This document shows, in pieces, positions 7,372-13,188 of a stretch of DNA of 13,188 nt (positions within the stretch are counted from its first letter, which is position 1; each line of letters starts with the position of its first letter). The notes under the pieces are model-generated. The model was not told the DNA's origin and did not search any database. It worked only from the letters and a program-made list of their open reading frames with translations. The DNA lies in contig JAUWHT010000445.1 of the NCBI GenBank assembly GCA_030605745.1, positions 1-13,188 of the forward strand, written 5' to 3'. Source of the DNA: Pirellulales bacterium (GTDB taxonomy: Bacteria > Planctomycetota > Planctomycetia > Pirellulales > Thermoguttaceae). The position numbers and the translations under genes are program-made.

Positions 7372-8097
7372 ATGAAAACGGCCCAGGAAACCACGCCCAA
7401 GTACTTCCGCATCATGCAGGAGATCGTCGCCGAGGTTCGCGGCGGGCGGCTTCTGCCCGGGGTCCAGGTCCCCTCGGAGAATGAACTGATCGAACAGCAC
7501 AAGATCAGCAACACGACGGCCCGGAGGGTCCATCAGGAACTGGAGCAGGCCGGATGGGTTACCCGGATCAAGGGCAAGGGGACCTATGTTCGCGGCAGCC
7601 GGGTGGATCGGTCGGTGGATCGGATCCTCGGATTCACCAGGAACATGGTCGAAGCCGGACGCATACCTTCCACCCGACTGCTGAGCGCAAAAGTCCGCCG
7701 CCGGGACCGGACACTGACGATCAACTCCCGGCGCTATGTCCTGTCCGGGCCTGTATGCGAGATCAAGCGACTGCGTCTGGCCGACGGCATCGCCATGATG
7801 AGGGAGACCCGCTACGTTTCCGAAAGGTTGTGCCCGGGGATCCATAAGAAGGACCTGGAGGGATCGCTCTACGACATCTACGAGCACGAGTACGGCTTGC
7901 AGTTAATGCAGGTGAACCAGCGGCTTTCGGCGATCATTGTTGAGGGTCAGCAGATGGGTTTTCCGGACGTGGAGGGCGAGATTCCCGCCTTCTGCGTGGA
8001 GGGGGTTACGTTTTGTGCAAAGGAAGTAGTCTTCGAGATGGAGGAGTCGATTTACCGCGGCGACATGTATCGGTTTTCGGTCCGAGCGACGAGATAG
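7372..8097 (+). CDS. GntR family transcriptional regulator (HutC type, UTRA domain)
   Basis: 241 aa. Residues about 8-75 form the GntR winged helix-turn-helix (LLPGVQVPSENELIEQH, then NTTARRVHQELEQAGWV and a wing GKGTYV). Residues about 95-238 match a UTRA effector domain, ending in the characteristic SIYRGDMYRFSV. Proteins of this type are usually repressors released by a small metabolite, often a sugar phosphate or amino-acid derivative. It stands directly upstream of the E1-aldolase-E2-HAD genes on the same strand and is divergent from the KAS-like gene, so it probably controls the operon and possibly both sides. No clear Shine-Dalgarno sequence precedes the ATG. The TAG stop at 8095-8097 is at the very edge of an octamer repeat array. 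The effector cannot be inferred. Confidence 0.92.
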   Translation: MKTAQETTPKYFRIMQEIVAEVRGGRLLPGVQVPSENELIEQHKISNTTARRVHQELEQAGWVTRIKGKGTYVRGSRVDRSVDRILGFTRNMVEAGRIPSTRLLSAKVRRRDRTLTINSRRYVLSGPVCEIKRLRLADGIAMMRETRYVSERLCPGIHKKDLEGSLYDIYEHEYGLQLMQVNQRLSAIIVEGQQMGFPDVEGEIPAFCVEGVTFCAKEVVFEMEESIYRGDMYRFSVRATR

Positions 8098-8099
8098 GC

Positions 8100-8207
8100 T
8101 ATTAGGCTGTTAGGCCATTAGGCTGTTAGGCTATTAGGCTGTTAGGCCGTTAGGGGCGTGAACTCGCCATCCCTAACAGCCTAATAGCCTAACAGCCTAA
8201 CAGCCCT
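8100..8207. repeat. TTAGGC octamer array forming a long hairpin
   Basis: Seven consecutive 8-bp units of the form NNTTAGGC (8100-8155; the last ends GGG) alternate mostly between TATTAGGC or CATTAGGC and TGTTAGGC. After a 15-nt centre containing GGCG...CGCC come four inverted units (8171-8202) plus GCCCT. The right arm (8171-8207) pairs with the left arm (8119-8155) at about 32 of 37 positions. The array begins 2 nt after the GntR stop codon (TAGGC, itself resembling a unit) and ends 13 nt before the E1 alpha start. It may attenuate or stabilise the mRNA between regulator and enzymes, and such short-unit arrays can change copy number by slippage. Confidence 0.9.
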
Positions 8208-8220
8208 GAAGAGTGAAACC

Positions 8221-9183
8221 ATGGATTCCAAGCAATTCCTCAGCGAGCTTTACAGGCAGCTTTACACGATCCGCGTATTTGAGACGCGATGTATCAAGCT
8301 CTATCGCCAGGGGTTGATCCGCGGCTATTTCCACCCGTACTTGGGCGAGGAGGCGATTGCGGTTGGGGTTTGTGCGGCCCTGGAGAAGAGGGATTATATC
8401 ATCAGCACGCACCGCGGTCATGGACACTGCATCGCCTGGGGAGCGGAACTGAAGCGGATGGTGGCAGAGCTTTTGGGGAAGGAAACGGGGTACTGCGGCG
8501 GGCGGGGCGGGTCGATGCACATCGCCCAGATCGACTCCGGCAACCTGGGCGCCAACGGGATCGTGGGGGCCGGCATCCCCATCGGTGTCGGAGCGGCCCT
8601 GGGCAGCAGCATCCGTGGAGACGATCAGGTGACCGCCGTGTTCTTCTCCGACGGCGCGGCCAACAACGGCGTGTTCCCCGAGGCAATGAACCTCGCAGCC
8701 ATCTGGGACCTGCCCGTGATCCTGGTGCTGGAGAACAACCACTACGCCGTCACCACGCCGATCGAACAGGTCTGCCGGACCCGCGACTTATGCGAGCGCA
8801 GCAAAGGTTACGGCGTGGAGAGCTTCACGCTCGATGGCAACGACGTGCTGGAAGTCTATGAGCGGACCAAGGCAGCCGCCGAGCAGTGTCGCCAAGGCAA
8901 GGGGCCAGTGTTGATGGAGTGCAAGACCTATCGCCAAATGGGCCATCACGTCAACGACCCCGGCACCTATATGCCCAAGGACCGGTTGGAATACTACCTG
9001 GCCAAAGACCCGGTGAAAATCGGCAGGAAATACCTGGCCGAAAAGGGCGACGCCACCGAAGAGGAGATCGCTCGGGTTGAGTCGGACGTGGAAACGCTCC
9101 TGGAGGAGGCGGTCCAGTTTGCCAAGGACAGCAACGAACCGGACTTGCAAAAGTTCCTCGAAGAGGTGGGATCATGCCAGTGA
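8221..9183 (+). CDS. Thiamine-diphosphate-dependent dehydrogenase E1 component, alpha subunit
   Basis: 320 aa, the usual size for E1 alpha of pyruvate, branched-chain 2-oxoacid or acetoin dehydrogenase complexes. With E1 beta it performs ThDP-dependent decarboxylation or cleavage and reductive acylation of the E2 lipoyl group. The HRGHGH segment (64-69) and GGRGGSMH (93-100) are typical. The ThDP motif runs from SDGAANNG (143-150) to LENN (170-173). Family members usually have GDGAANQG.FHE; here FHE is FPE, so one normally conserved His is replaced by Pro153. The GHHVNDP loop (241-247) replaces the usual serine-containing phosphorylation loop. The stop overlaps the E1 beta start by 10 bp, so the subunits are translationally coupled. 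An AcoA-like acetoin role is as possible as a PdhA role. Confidence 0.9.
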   Translation: MDSKQFLSELYRQLYTIRVFETRCIKLYRQGLIRGYFHPYLGEEAIAVGVCAALEKRDYIISTHRGHGHCIAWGAELKRMVAELLGKETGYCGGRGGSMHIAQIDSGNLGANGIVGAGIPIGVGAALGSSIRGDDQVTAVFFSDGAANNGVFPEAMNLAAIWDLPVILVLENNHYAVTTPIEQVCRTRDLCERSKGYGVESFTLDGNDVLEVYERTKAAAEQCRQGKGPVLMECKTYRQMGHHVNDPGTYMPKDRLEYYLAKDPVKIGRKYLAEKGDATEEEIARVESDVETLLEEAVQFAKDSNEPDLQKFLEEVGSCQ

Positions 9184-10217
9184 ACGACACATCGACGGCA
9201 ACCGTCGCGACAAATGGCAGGGAAATCATGTATCGCGAAGCGCTTAACGAGGCGCTTCGGGAAGAGATGTCGCGGGATCCGGCGGTGTTCTGCATCGGCG
9301 TCGGCATCGGTGATCGCGGTGGGTCGTACAGGGTCACTGTCGGGCTGCTGGAGCAGTTCGGCCGCAAGCGGGTGATCGACACGCCGATTTCCGAGGCCAG
9401 CTTCACCGGCGTGGGGGTGGGTGCAGCCATCACGGGAATGCGACCGGTGGTGGAAATCCTTTTCATCGATTTCTCTATGCTGGCACTGGACCAGATCATC
9501 AACCAGGCGGCCAAGTACCGGTTCATGACCGCTGGCGAGGGGCGAGTTCCCATGGTTCTCAGAACGCAGGGTGGTGCCGGGGGCGCTCTGGCCGCCCAGC
9601 ACTCGCAAAGCCTGGAGGCGATCTACTATCATATTCCCGGTCTGAAGGTCGTGATGCCGTCAACCCCCTACGATGCCAAGGGCCTGCTAAAAGCCGCCAT
9701 TCGTGACGACGGGCCGGTGATCTTCCTCGAGCACAAGCTGCTGTACATGACCAAGGGACCGGTGCCGCAGCAGGAATATCTCGTCGAATTGGGCGAAGCG
9801 GAGGTTAAGCGCAGTGGAAACGATGTCACGCTGATCGCGTGGTCGAACATGGTGCTGCGATCGTTGTCGGCGGCCGAAAAGCTTGCGGAAGAAGGCATCG
9901 ACGTGGAAGTGATCGACCTGCGAACGCTCGTACCGCTGGATGCGAACACCGTGCTTGAGTCCGTCAGGAAAACCGAGCACGTGGTGATTGTCCAGGAGGC
10001 CGTCCGACGCGGAGGGGTGGCTTCGGACATCGCCTCGATGATCCAGCAAGAGGCCTTTGATTACCTTGACGCTCCGATCAAGATTTGTGCGGGAAAGAAC
10101 ACGCCGATCCCATTTAACCTCCGGCTCGAAGCCGCCTGCGTCCCGCAGGAGCAGGACATTATCCAGGCAGTTAAAAACGCATTACGACATCAGCAGCGGC
10201 GCGTGCCGCCCCCATAA
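9174..10217 (+). CDS. Thiamine-diphosphate-dependent dehydrogenase E1 component, beta subunit
   Basis: 347 aa, normal for E1 beta. Residues 18-200 form the pyrimidine-binding domain: DTPISEASFTGVGVGAA (69-85) holds the conserved Glu74 that activates ThDP, and AAQHSQSLEA (140-149) holds the conserved His143. Residues about 215-335 form the transketolase C-terminal domain (VEVIDLRTLVPLD, VVIVQEAVRRGGVASDIA). The ATG lies within the end of the E1 alpha gene and has a good GAGGTG ribosome site. The C-terminal dozen residues (HQQRRVPPP) look extra, and the TAA stop is the first triplet of the palindrome at 10215-10270. With E1 alpha it would form the alpha2beta2 heterotetramer. The substrate is not determined by sequence. 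Confidence 0.9.
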   Translation: MPVNDTSTATVATNGREIMYREALNEALREEMSRDPAVFCIGVGIGDRGGSYRVTVGLLEQFGRKRVIDTPISEASFTGVGVGAAITGMRPVVEILFIDFSMLALDQIINQAAKYRFMTAGEGRVPMVLRTQGGAGGALAAQHSQSLEAIYYHIPGLKVVMPSTPYDAKGLLKAAIRDDGPVIFLEHKLLYMTKGPVPQQEYLVELGEAEVKRSGNDVTLIAWSNMVLRSLSAAEKLAEEGIDVEVIDLRTLVPLDANTVLESVRKTEHVVIVQEAVRRGGVASDIASMIQQEAFDYLDAPIKICAGKNTPIPFNLRLEAACVPQEQDIIQAVKNALRHQQRRVPPP

Positions 10218-10270
10218 AGCCGCGACCGGTGGTCGCGCTTTGTCAGGCGCGACCACCGGTCGCGGCTTTA
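10215..10270. repeat. Perfect 24-bp inverted repeat after E1 beta
   Basis: Arms 10215-10238 and 10247-10270 (TAAAGCCGCGACCGG...) are perfectly complementary around an 8-nt loop (TTTGTCAG). The first three bases of the left arm are the E1 beta stop codon. A hairpin this strong may partially terminate or stabilise the upstream mRNA, giving different levels of E1 and of aldolase/E2. After the stem the sequence reads TGCCGG, with no U-tract beyond the CTTTA end, so a full intrinsic terminator is doubtful. Confidence 0.9.
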
Positions 10271-10293
10271 TGCCGGTGGAACGAACACATAAG

Positions 10294-10300
10294 AAAGGAG
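10294..10300 (+). promoter_or_regulatory. Ribosome binding site of the aldolase
   Basis: AAAGGAG followed by 8 nt and then ATG at 10309. It settles the start: the frame is open back to 10057, but that part overlaps E1 beta and the hairpin and shows no homology. Confidence 0.8.
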
Positions 10301-10308
10301 AACCGATT

Positions 10309-11160
10309 ATGGCACTGGTAACCATGACAGACATGCTCCAGAAGGCAAAGGGTGAGAAGTACGCTGTTGGGGCCTTTAATATCGTTGATTACAACTCGCT
10401 GCGTGCGGTGGTCCAGGTGGCCGAAGCGCTCAAAGCTCCGGTGATTGTGCAGACGTCAGTCAAAACCGTCCGTTTCTGGGGCCCTTCAACGATCGTTTCG
10501 TGGCTGAGGGAAATTGCATCCGAGTCGCCCATCCCGGTAGCGCTGCACTTGGACCATTGTAAGGAAGTCGATTATATCAAGACTTGTATCGATGCCGGCT
10601 GGACCTCGGTGATGATCGACGCCTCGGCCAAGCCTTTTGAGGAGAACCTGGCGGCAACGCGGCAGGCGGCCGAACTGGCCGACGCGGCCGGCGTAAGCGT
10701 CGAGGCCGAAATGGGGCGGATCGTGGGCGTTGAAGACGACATCTTTGTGGCCGAACACGACGCGCACCTTGCCGATGTCGACGAAGCGGTGGCCTTTTGC
10801 AAGGACCTGAACCTGGCGGTGTTCGCCCCGGCCATCGGCACCGCCCATGGAGTGTACAAAGGCGAGCCGAAGATCGCATTCGACCGGATCGAGGAAATCG
10901 CCCGGCGAACCGGCCTGCCGATCGCACTGCACGGCGGCACGGGTCTGGCGGACGAGGTCTTCCGAAAGGCTATCTCGCTGGGGTGCGCGAAAGTGAATAT
11001 CTCTACGGCGATCAAGTATGCGTTCATCGATGGTTTTGTGGATGATTACAACGCGAATCGGAAATACGAGCCGCTCGGGCCGCTGGGAGCACAGCTTGAC
11101 TGCGTTGGGCAGGTGGTCACCCAGAATATCAAACTGTTCGGCAGCGAAGGGAAAGTTTAG
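10309..11160 (+). CDS. Class II ketose-bisphosphate aldolase
   Basis: 283 aa, typical of the short FBA/tagatose-bisphosphate (KbaY/GatY) subgroup. It is a zinc-dependent aldolase cleaving a ketose bisphosphate or related ketose phosphate to dihydroxyacetone phosphate and an aldehyde. HLDHC (80-84) holds the catalytic Asp82 and zinc ligand His83; GTAHG (177-181) holds His180; LHGGTG (207-212) holds His208 and the start of the phosphate-binding loop. EAEMGRIVGVEDD (132-144) is also characteristic. The usual IDGSHLPFEEN reads IDASAKPFEEN (103-113), and the second phosphate motif, often NIDTD or NVATE, reads NISTA (230-234). The substrate may thus differ from fructose bisphosphate. It sits between E1 beta and E2, with 5 nt to the latter, so it is presumably coexpressed with the dehydrogenase. 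Confidence 0.92.
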   Translation: MALVTMTDMLQKAKGEKYAVGAFNIVDYNSLRAVVQVAEALKAPVIVQTSVKTVRFWGPSTIVSWLREIASESPIPVALHLDHCKEVDYIKTCIDAGWTSVMIDASAKPFEENLAATRQAAELADAAGVSVEAEMGRIVGVEDDIFVAEHDAHLADVDEAVAFCKDLNLAVFAPAIGTAHGVYKGEPKIAFDRIEEIARRTGLPIALHGGTGLADEVFRKAISLGCAKVNISTAIKYAFIDGFVDDYNANRKYEPLGPLGAQLDCVGQVVTQNIKLFGSEGKV

Positions 11161-11165
11161 CCGCC
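11155..11165. repeat. 11-nt match to the tip of the long palindrome
   Basis: GTTTAGCCGCC fills the aldolase stop codon and the whole spacer up to the E2 ATG at 11166. It is identical to the first 11 bases of the palindromes at 4 and 859. It may be a remnant of a copy or a coincidence. Confidence 0.3.
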
Positions 11166-12338
11166 ATGATTCCAATCATCATGCCGCAAGTTGGCCAGGA
11201 TATTCCTACGGGGACCATCGTCCAGTGGCTCAAGCAGGAGAACGATCCCGTCCGGGAGGGCGAGGAGCTTCTAGTGGTCGAGTCGGAAAAGGCCAGCTTC
11301 GAGGTCGAGGCGGAGCAGTCGGGGATTCTGCTGAAGATCATCCGCCGTGAGGGTGAAGAGGTGGAGATTCTCCAGCCGGTCGGGTACATCGGCCAACCCG
11401 GCGAGAAATTCGACCAGCGGCCGGCCGACACAGCGGCCGAACCGCAAGCTGCCGTACCCGCGGCGGAGCAAGCCCGGCAAGAGCAACCCGCGCCTGCCAC
11501 AGAGGCCACAGCACTACCAGAAAAGACTCTTGCCTCGCCGGCGGTGCGGCGGCTTGCGCGAGAAAAGGGCGTGGAACTGGCAGGCATCGCGGGAACCGGC
11601 CCCGGTGGGCGAATTCTCAAGGAGGACGTGCTGGCGAAGGGCCCCGACGAAGATACGGAAGATACAATCGTGCCGTTCGGGAAGATCCGAAAGGGGATCG
11701 CCCGGCGACTCACCCTGAGCAAACAGACTATTCCACACTATTACGTGTTCGTTGACGTGGACATGATGGATGCCCTGGAGTGGCGTCGCTGCTACAATGC
11801 TGCCCACGGCACGCGGATCACCATAACGGACCTGATTATCAAGGCGGCGGCGGTCGCGCTGCGGAGCTTTCCGCAGCTTAACGCACACGTGGACGGCCAG
11901 CAGATAGTGCTCAAGAAGAACATCAACATCGGCGTGGCGGTCTCCGTCGACGACGGCTTGCTGGTGCCGGTCATTGCCGAGGCGGACCAGAAAAGTCTTA
12001 CGGAGATCTCGGAACTCTCCAAGAGGAACGCCGAGTCCGCCCGGCGCGGCGTGATGAGCGCCGGTCCCCTTGGCACGTTTACGATCAGCTCGCTGGGCAT
12101 GTACAGCGTAAAACAGTTCGTGCCAATTATCAATCCGCCGGAGTGCACGATCCTGGCCGTCGCCAGCGTCGAGCCTCGCGTCGTTCCGGTGCCCGGCGGC
12201 ATCGGCACACGGGACATGATGACGCTGACCCTGGCGTGCGACCACCGCGCCGTGGACGGGGCCGATGCGGCCGGCCTGCTCGGCGAGATCAAGAATAACC
12301 TCGAACGGATCCTGGACGTTCAGAAACAATGGGTATGA
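11166..12338 (+). CDS. Dihydrolipoamide acyltransferase, E2 component
   Basis: 390 aa. E2 forms the core of a 2-oxoacid or acetoin dehydrogenase complex and transfers the acyl group from its lipoyl arm to CoA. Residues 1-80 are a single lipoyl domain with the lipoylation lysine K42 in ESEKASFEV (more often ETDKA). Residues 81-120 are an Ala/Pro/Glu-rich flexible linker. Residues 123-158 form the E1/E3-binding domain (SPAVRRLAREKGVELAGIAGTGPGGRILKEDV pattern). Residues about 170-390 are the catalytic domain, with FTISSLGMYSVKQFVPIINPPECTIL and the active-site CDHRAVDGA (H360, D364). The ATG is 5 nt after the aldolase stop. The end overlaps the HAD gene. No E3 gene is seen in the window, so a shared E3 would be needed. 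Confidence 0.93.
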   Translation: MIPIIMPQVGQDIPTGTIVQWLKQENDPVREGEELLVVESEKASFEVEAEQSGILLKIIRREGEEVEILQPVGYIGQPGEKFDQRPADTAAEPQAAVPAAEQARQEQPAPATEATALPEKTLASPAVRRLAREKGVELAGIAGTGPGGRILKEDVLAKGPDEDTEDTIVPFGKIRKGIARRLTLSKQTIPHYYVFVDVDMMDALEWRRCYNAAHGTRITITDLIIKAAAVALRSFPQLNAHVDGQQIVLKKNINIGVAVSVDDGLLVPVIAEADQKSLTEISELSKRNAESARRGVMSAGPLGTFTISSLGMYSVKQFVPIINPPECTILAVASVEPRVVPVPGGIGTRDMMTLTLACDHRAVDGADAAGLLGEIKNNLERILDVQKQWV

Positions 12339-13054
12339 GCATGATGAAAGCACTGATTTTCGATTGCGACGGGGTGCTGGTCGACACAGAGCGGGACGGG
12401 CATCGCGTGGCCTTCAACCGGGCGCTGGCCGCCAAGGGACTGGACGTCGAGTGGGACGTGCCGCTCTACGGCGAGTTGTTGAAGATCGCCGGCGGCAAGG
12501 AACGCATGCGGCATTACTTCGACCGGCAGGGCTATCCCGCCGAAGTCGCCGACAAGGACGCCTTCATCAAGAAACTGCACAAGCTCAAGACCGACCTGTA
12601 CATGCGGATCATCGAGAGCGGCGAGCTTCCGTTGCGGCCGGGTGTAAACCGGCTGGTCGACGAGGCCATCGCCGACGGTATGACATTGGCCGTCTGCTCC
12701 ACGTCAAACGAAAGGGCGGTCAACCTGGTCGTCGAGAAGATGCTGGGACCGCGGCGCAAGGCGAAATTCAGCCTGATCCTGGCGGGCGACGTGGTCAGCA
12801 ACAAGAAGCCCGATCCGGAAATCTATAACCTGGCCAAGCAGCGGCTGGGACTGGCCGCTGATGAGTGCGTGGTGATCGAGGACAGCCGCAACGGGCTGCT
12901 GGCAGCCAAGGCGGCCGGTATGTATTGCCTCGTCACCACTAACGGATACACGGCCGAAGAGGATTTCTCCGAGGCAGACATCGTATTTCCCGAACTCGGC
13001 GACGAGCCTAACGTTCACGTAACCCTGCAAGACTTAAGAGAGATTGCAAATTGA
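12329..13054 (+). CDS. HAD-superfamily phosphatase, CbbY-like
   Basis: Up to 241 aa. HAD motifs are complete: motif I FDCDGVLVDT (nucleophile D12, acid D14), motif II CSTSN near 118, motif III Lys in NKKPDPEIY, and motif IV VIEDSRNG. The cap segment WDVPLYGELLKIAGGKERM closely resembles CbbY proteins, which dephosphorylate xylulose 1,5-bisphosphate. Other close possibilities are beta-phosphoglucomutase or another sugar-phosphate phosphatase. Several starts are possible: ATG 12329 overlaps E2 by 10 bp, ATG 12335 gives an ATGA overlap, and ATGs at 12341 and 12344 are closest to the motif. All give the same functional domain. It is the last clear operon gene and may remove a by-product phosphate ester or hydrolyse a pathway intermediate. 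Confidence 0.88.
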   Translation: MGMSMMKALIFDCDGVLVDTERDGHRVAFNRALAAKGLDVEWDVPLYGELLKIAGGKERMRHYFDRQGYPAEVADKDAFIKKLHKLKTDLYMRIIESGELPLRPGVNRLVDEAIADGMTLAVCSTSNERAVNLVVEKMLGPRRKAKFSLILAGDVVSNKKPDPEIYNLAKQRLGLAADECVVIEDSRNGLLAAKAAGMYCLVTTNGYTAEEDFSEADIVFPELGDEPNVHVTLQDLREIAN

Positions 13055-13068
13055 AAATTGAAAATTGG
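13048..13068. repeat. AAATTGA heptamer, three copies at the HAD stop codon
   Basis: AAATTGA, AAATTGA, AAATTGG in tandem (7-bp period). The TGA of the first copy is the HAD stop codon. The following 13069-13108 is not coding. A weak bulged hairpin lies at 13087-13119 (GGCA..ATAGC / GCTATTGCC) but lacks a U-tract. Confidence 0.8.
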
Positions 13069-13151
13069 GTAGTGCCTCATGATGTTGGCAAGAAATAGCG
13101 GGGTTGTTATGCTATTGCCTCTCCTGTTGCGCCTAAATGTGCTAGCAGTGC

Positions 13152-13158
13152 AAGGAGG
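13152..13158 (+). promoter_or_regulatory. Strong ribosome binding site near the window end
   Basis: AAGGAGG, essentially full anti-16S complementarity, followed by 6 nt and ATG at 13165. It supports a gene start that runs out of the window. Confidence 0.55.
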
Positions 13159-13164
13159 CTGGCG

Positions 13165-13188
13165 ATGGCAAGGAAAGATCGGAGCAAC
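13165..13188 (+). CDS. Start of an unidentified gene (partial)
   Basis: Eight open codons (MARKDRSN) after a strong Shine-Dalgarno sequence, running off the window end. Another open frame from ATG 13109 (MLLPLLLRLNVLAVQG...) overlaps it in a different frame and looks hydrophobic, but its ribosome site is weaker. No function can be assigned; it would be the next member of the operon if real. Confidence 0.4.

Noticed and set aside
8100..8155. TTAGGC units as telomere-like repeats
   Set aside because: The motif equals a nematode telomere unit, but here it is short, internal, inverted on one side and in a bacterial operon; resemblance is coincidental.
8100..8207. CRISPR array
   Set aside because: Units are 8 bp, contiguous and without spacers; no cas genes are present.
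10239..10275. Classical rho-independent terminator after E1 beta
   Set aside because: The stem is strong but the sequence after it is TGCCGG with no U-tract, and the operon continues with a good ribosome site 24 nt later.
11160..11168. GCCGCCATG as a Kozak-like eukaryotic start context
   Set aside because: All neighbouring genes are bacterial with overlaps and Shine-Dalgarno sites; the match comes from the palindrome-tip sequence.

Overview
The window looks like chromosomal DNA of a GC-rich bacterium, most likely a planctomycete of the Pirellulales type. That placement is an inference from protein style and from the many palindromic intergenic repeats; no rRNA or other marker in the window proves it. 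The left part (about 98-7153) is read on the minus strand and the right part (7372 onward) on the plus strand.

Left half: a classical transcription/translation operon, nusA - infB - rbfA, runs leftward from a good sigma-70-type promoter at 5471-5499. The nusA stop and infB start overlap (TAATG), and infB and rbfA are almost contiguous. Downstream lies a divergent endonuclease III-like (HhH-GPD) gene that lacks the lyase lysine and the Fe-S cysteines. Nearly identical long palindromes of about 90 bp sit on both sides of it, each just after a stop codon.

Middle: a stand-alone minus-strand gene (5837-7153) encodes a beta-ketoacyl-ACP-synthase-fold protein whose nucleophilic cysteine is replaced by Glu and whose second catalytic histidine is replaced by Asn. 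It is therefore probably not a normal condensing enzyme. Between it and nusA is a 446-bp gap with the nusA promoter and several hairpins.

Right half: divergent from the synthase-like gene is a GntR/HutC-type regulator, followed by a compact operon: thiamine-diphosphate E1 alpha, E1 beta, a class II ketose-bisphosphate aldolase, a lipoyl E2 acyltransferase and a CbbY-like HAD phosphatase. Most junctions overlap or are a few bases long. The aldolase sits between E1 and E2, and no E3 (dihydrolipoamide dehydrogenase) gene is visible. This suggests a dedicated regulated catabolic route in which a sugar-phosphate cleavage is coupled to a 2-oxoacid or acetoin-type dehydrogenase; the substrate cannot be read from the sequence. 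The first codons of a further plus-strand gene may start at 13165.

The most unusual theme is how repeats are placed. At least five genes end inside, or 0-8 nt before, a repeat or palindrome (rbfA, the EndoIII-like gene, the GntR gene, E1 beta, the HAD gene). In three of these the repeat itself supplies or contains the stop codon. An 11-nt copy of the palindrome tip also forms the aldolase stop codon and the spacer to E2.
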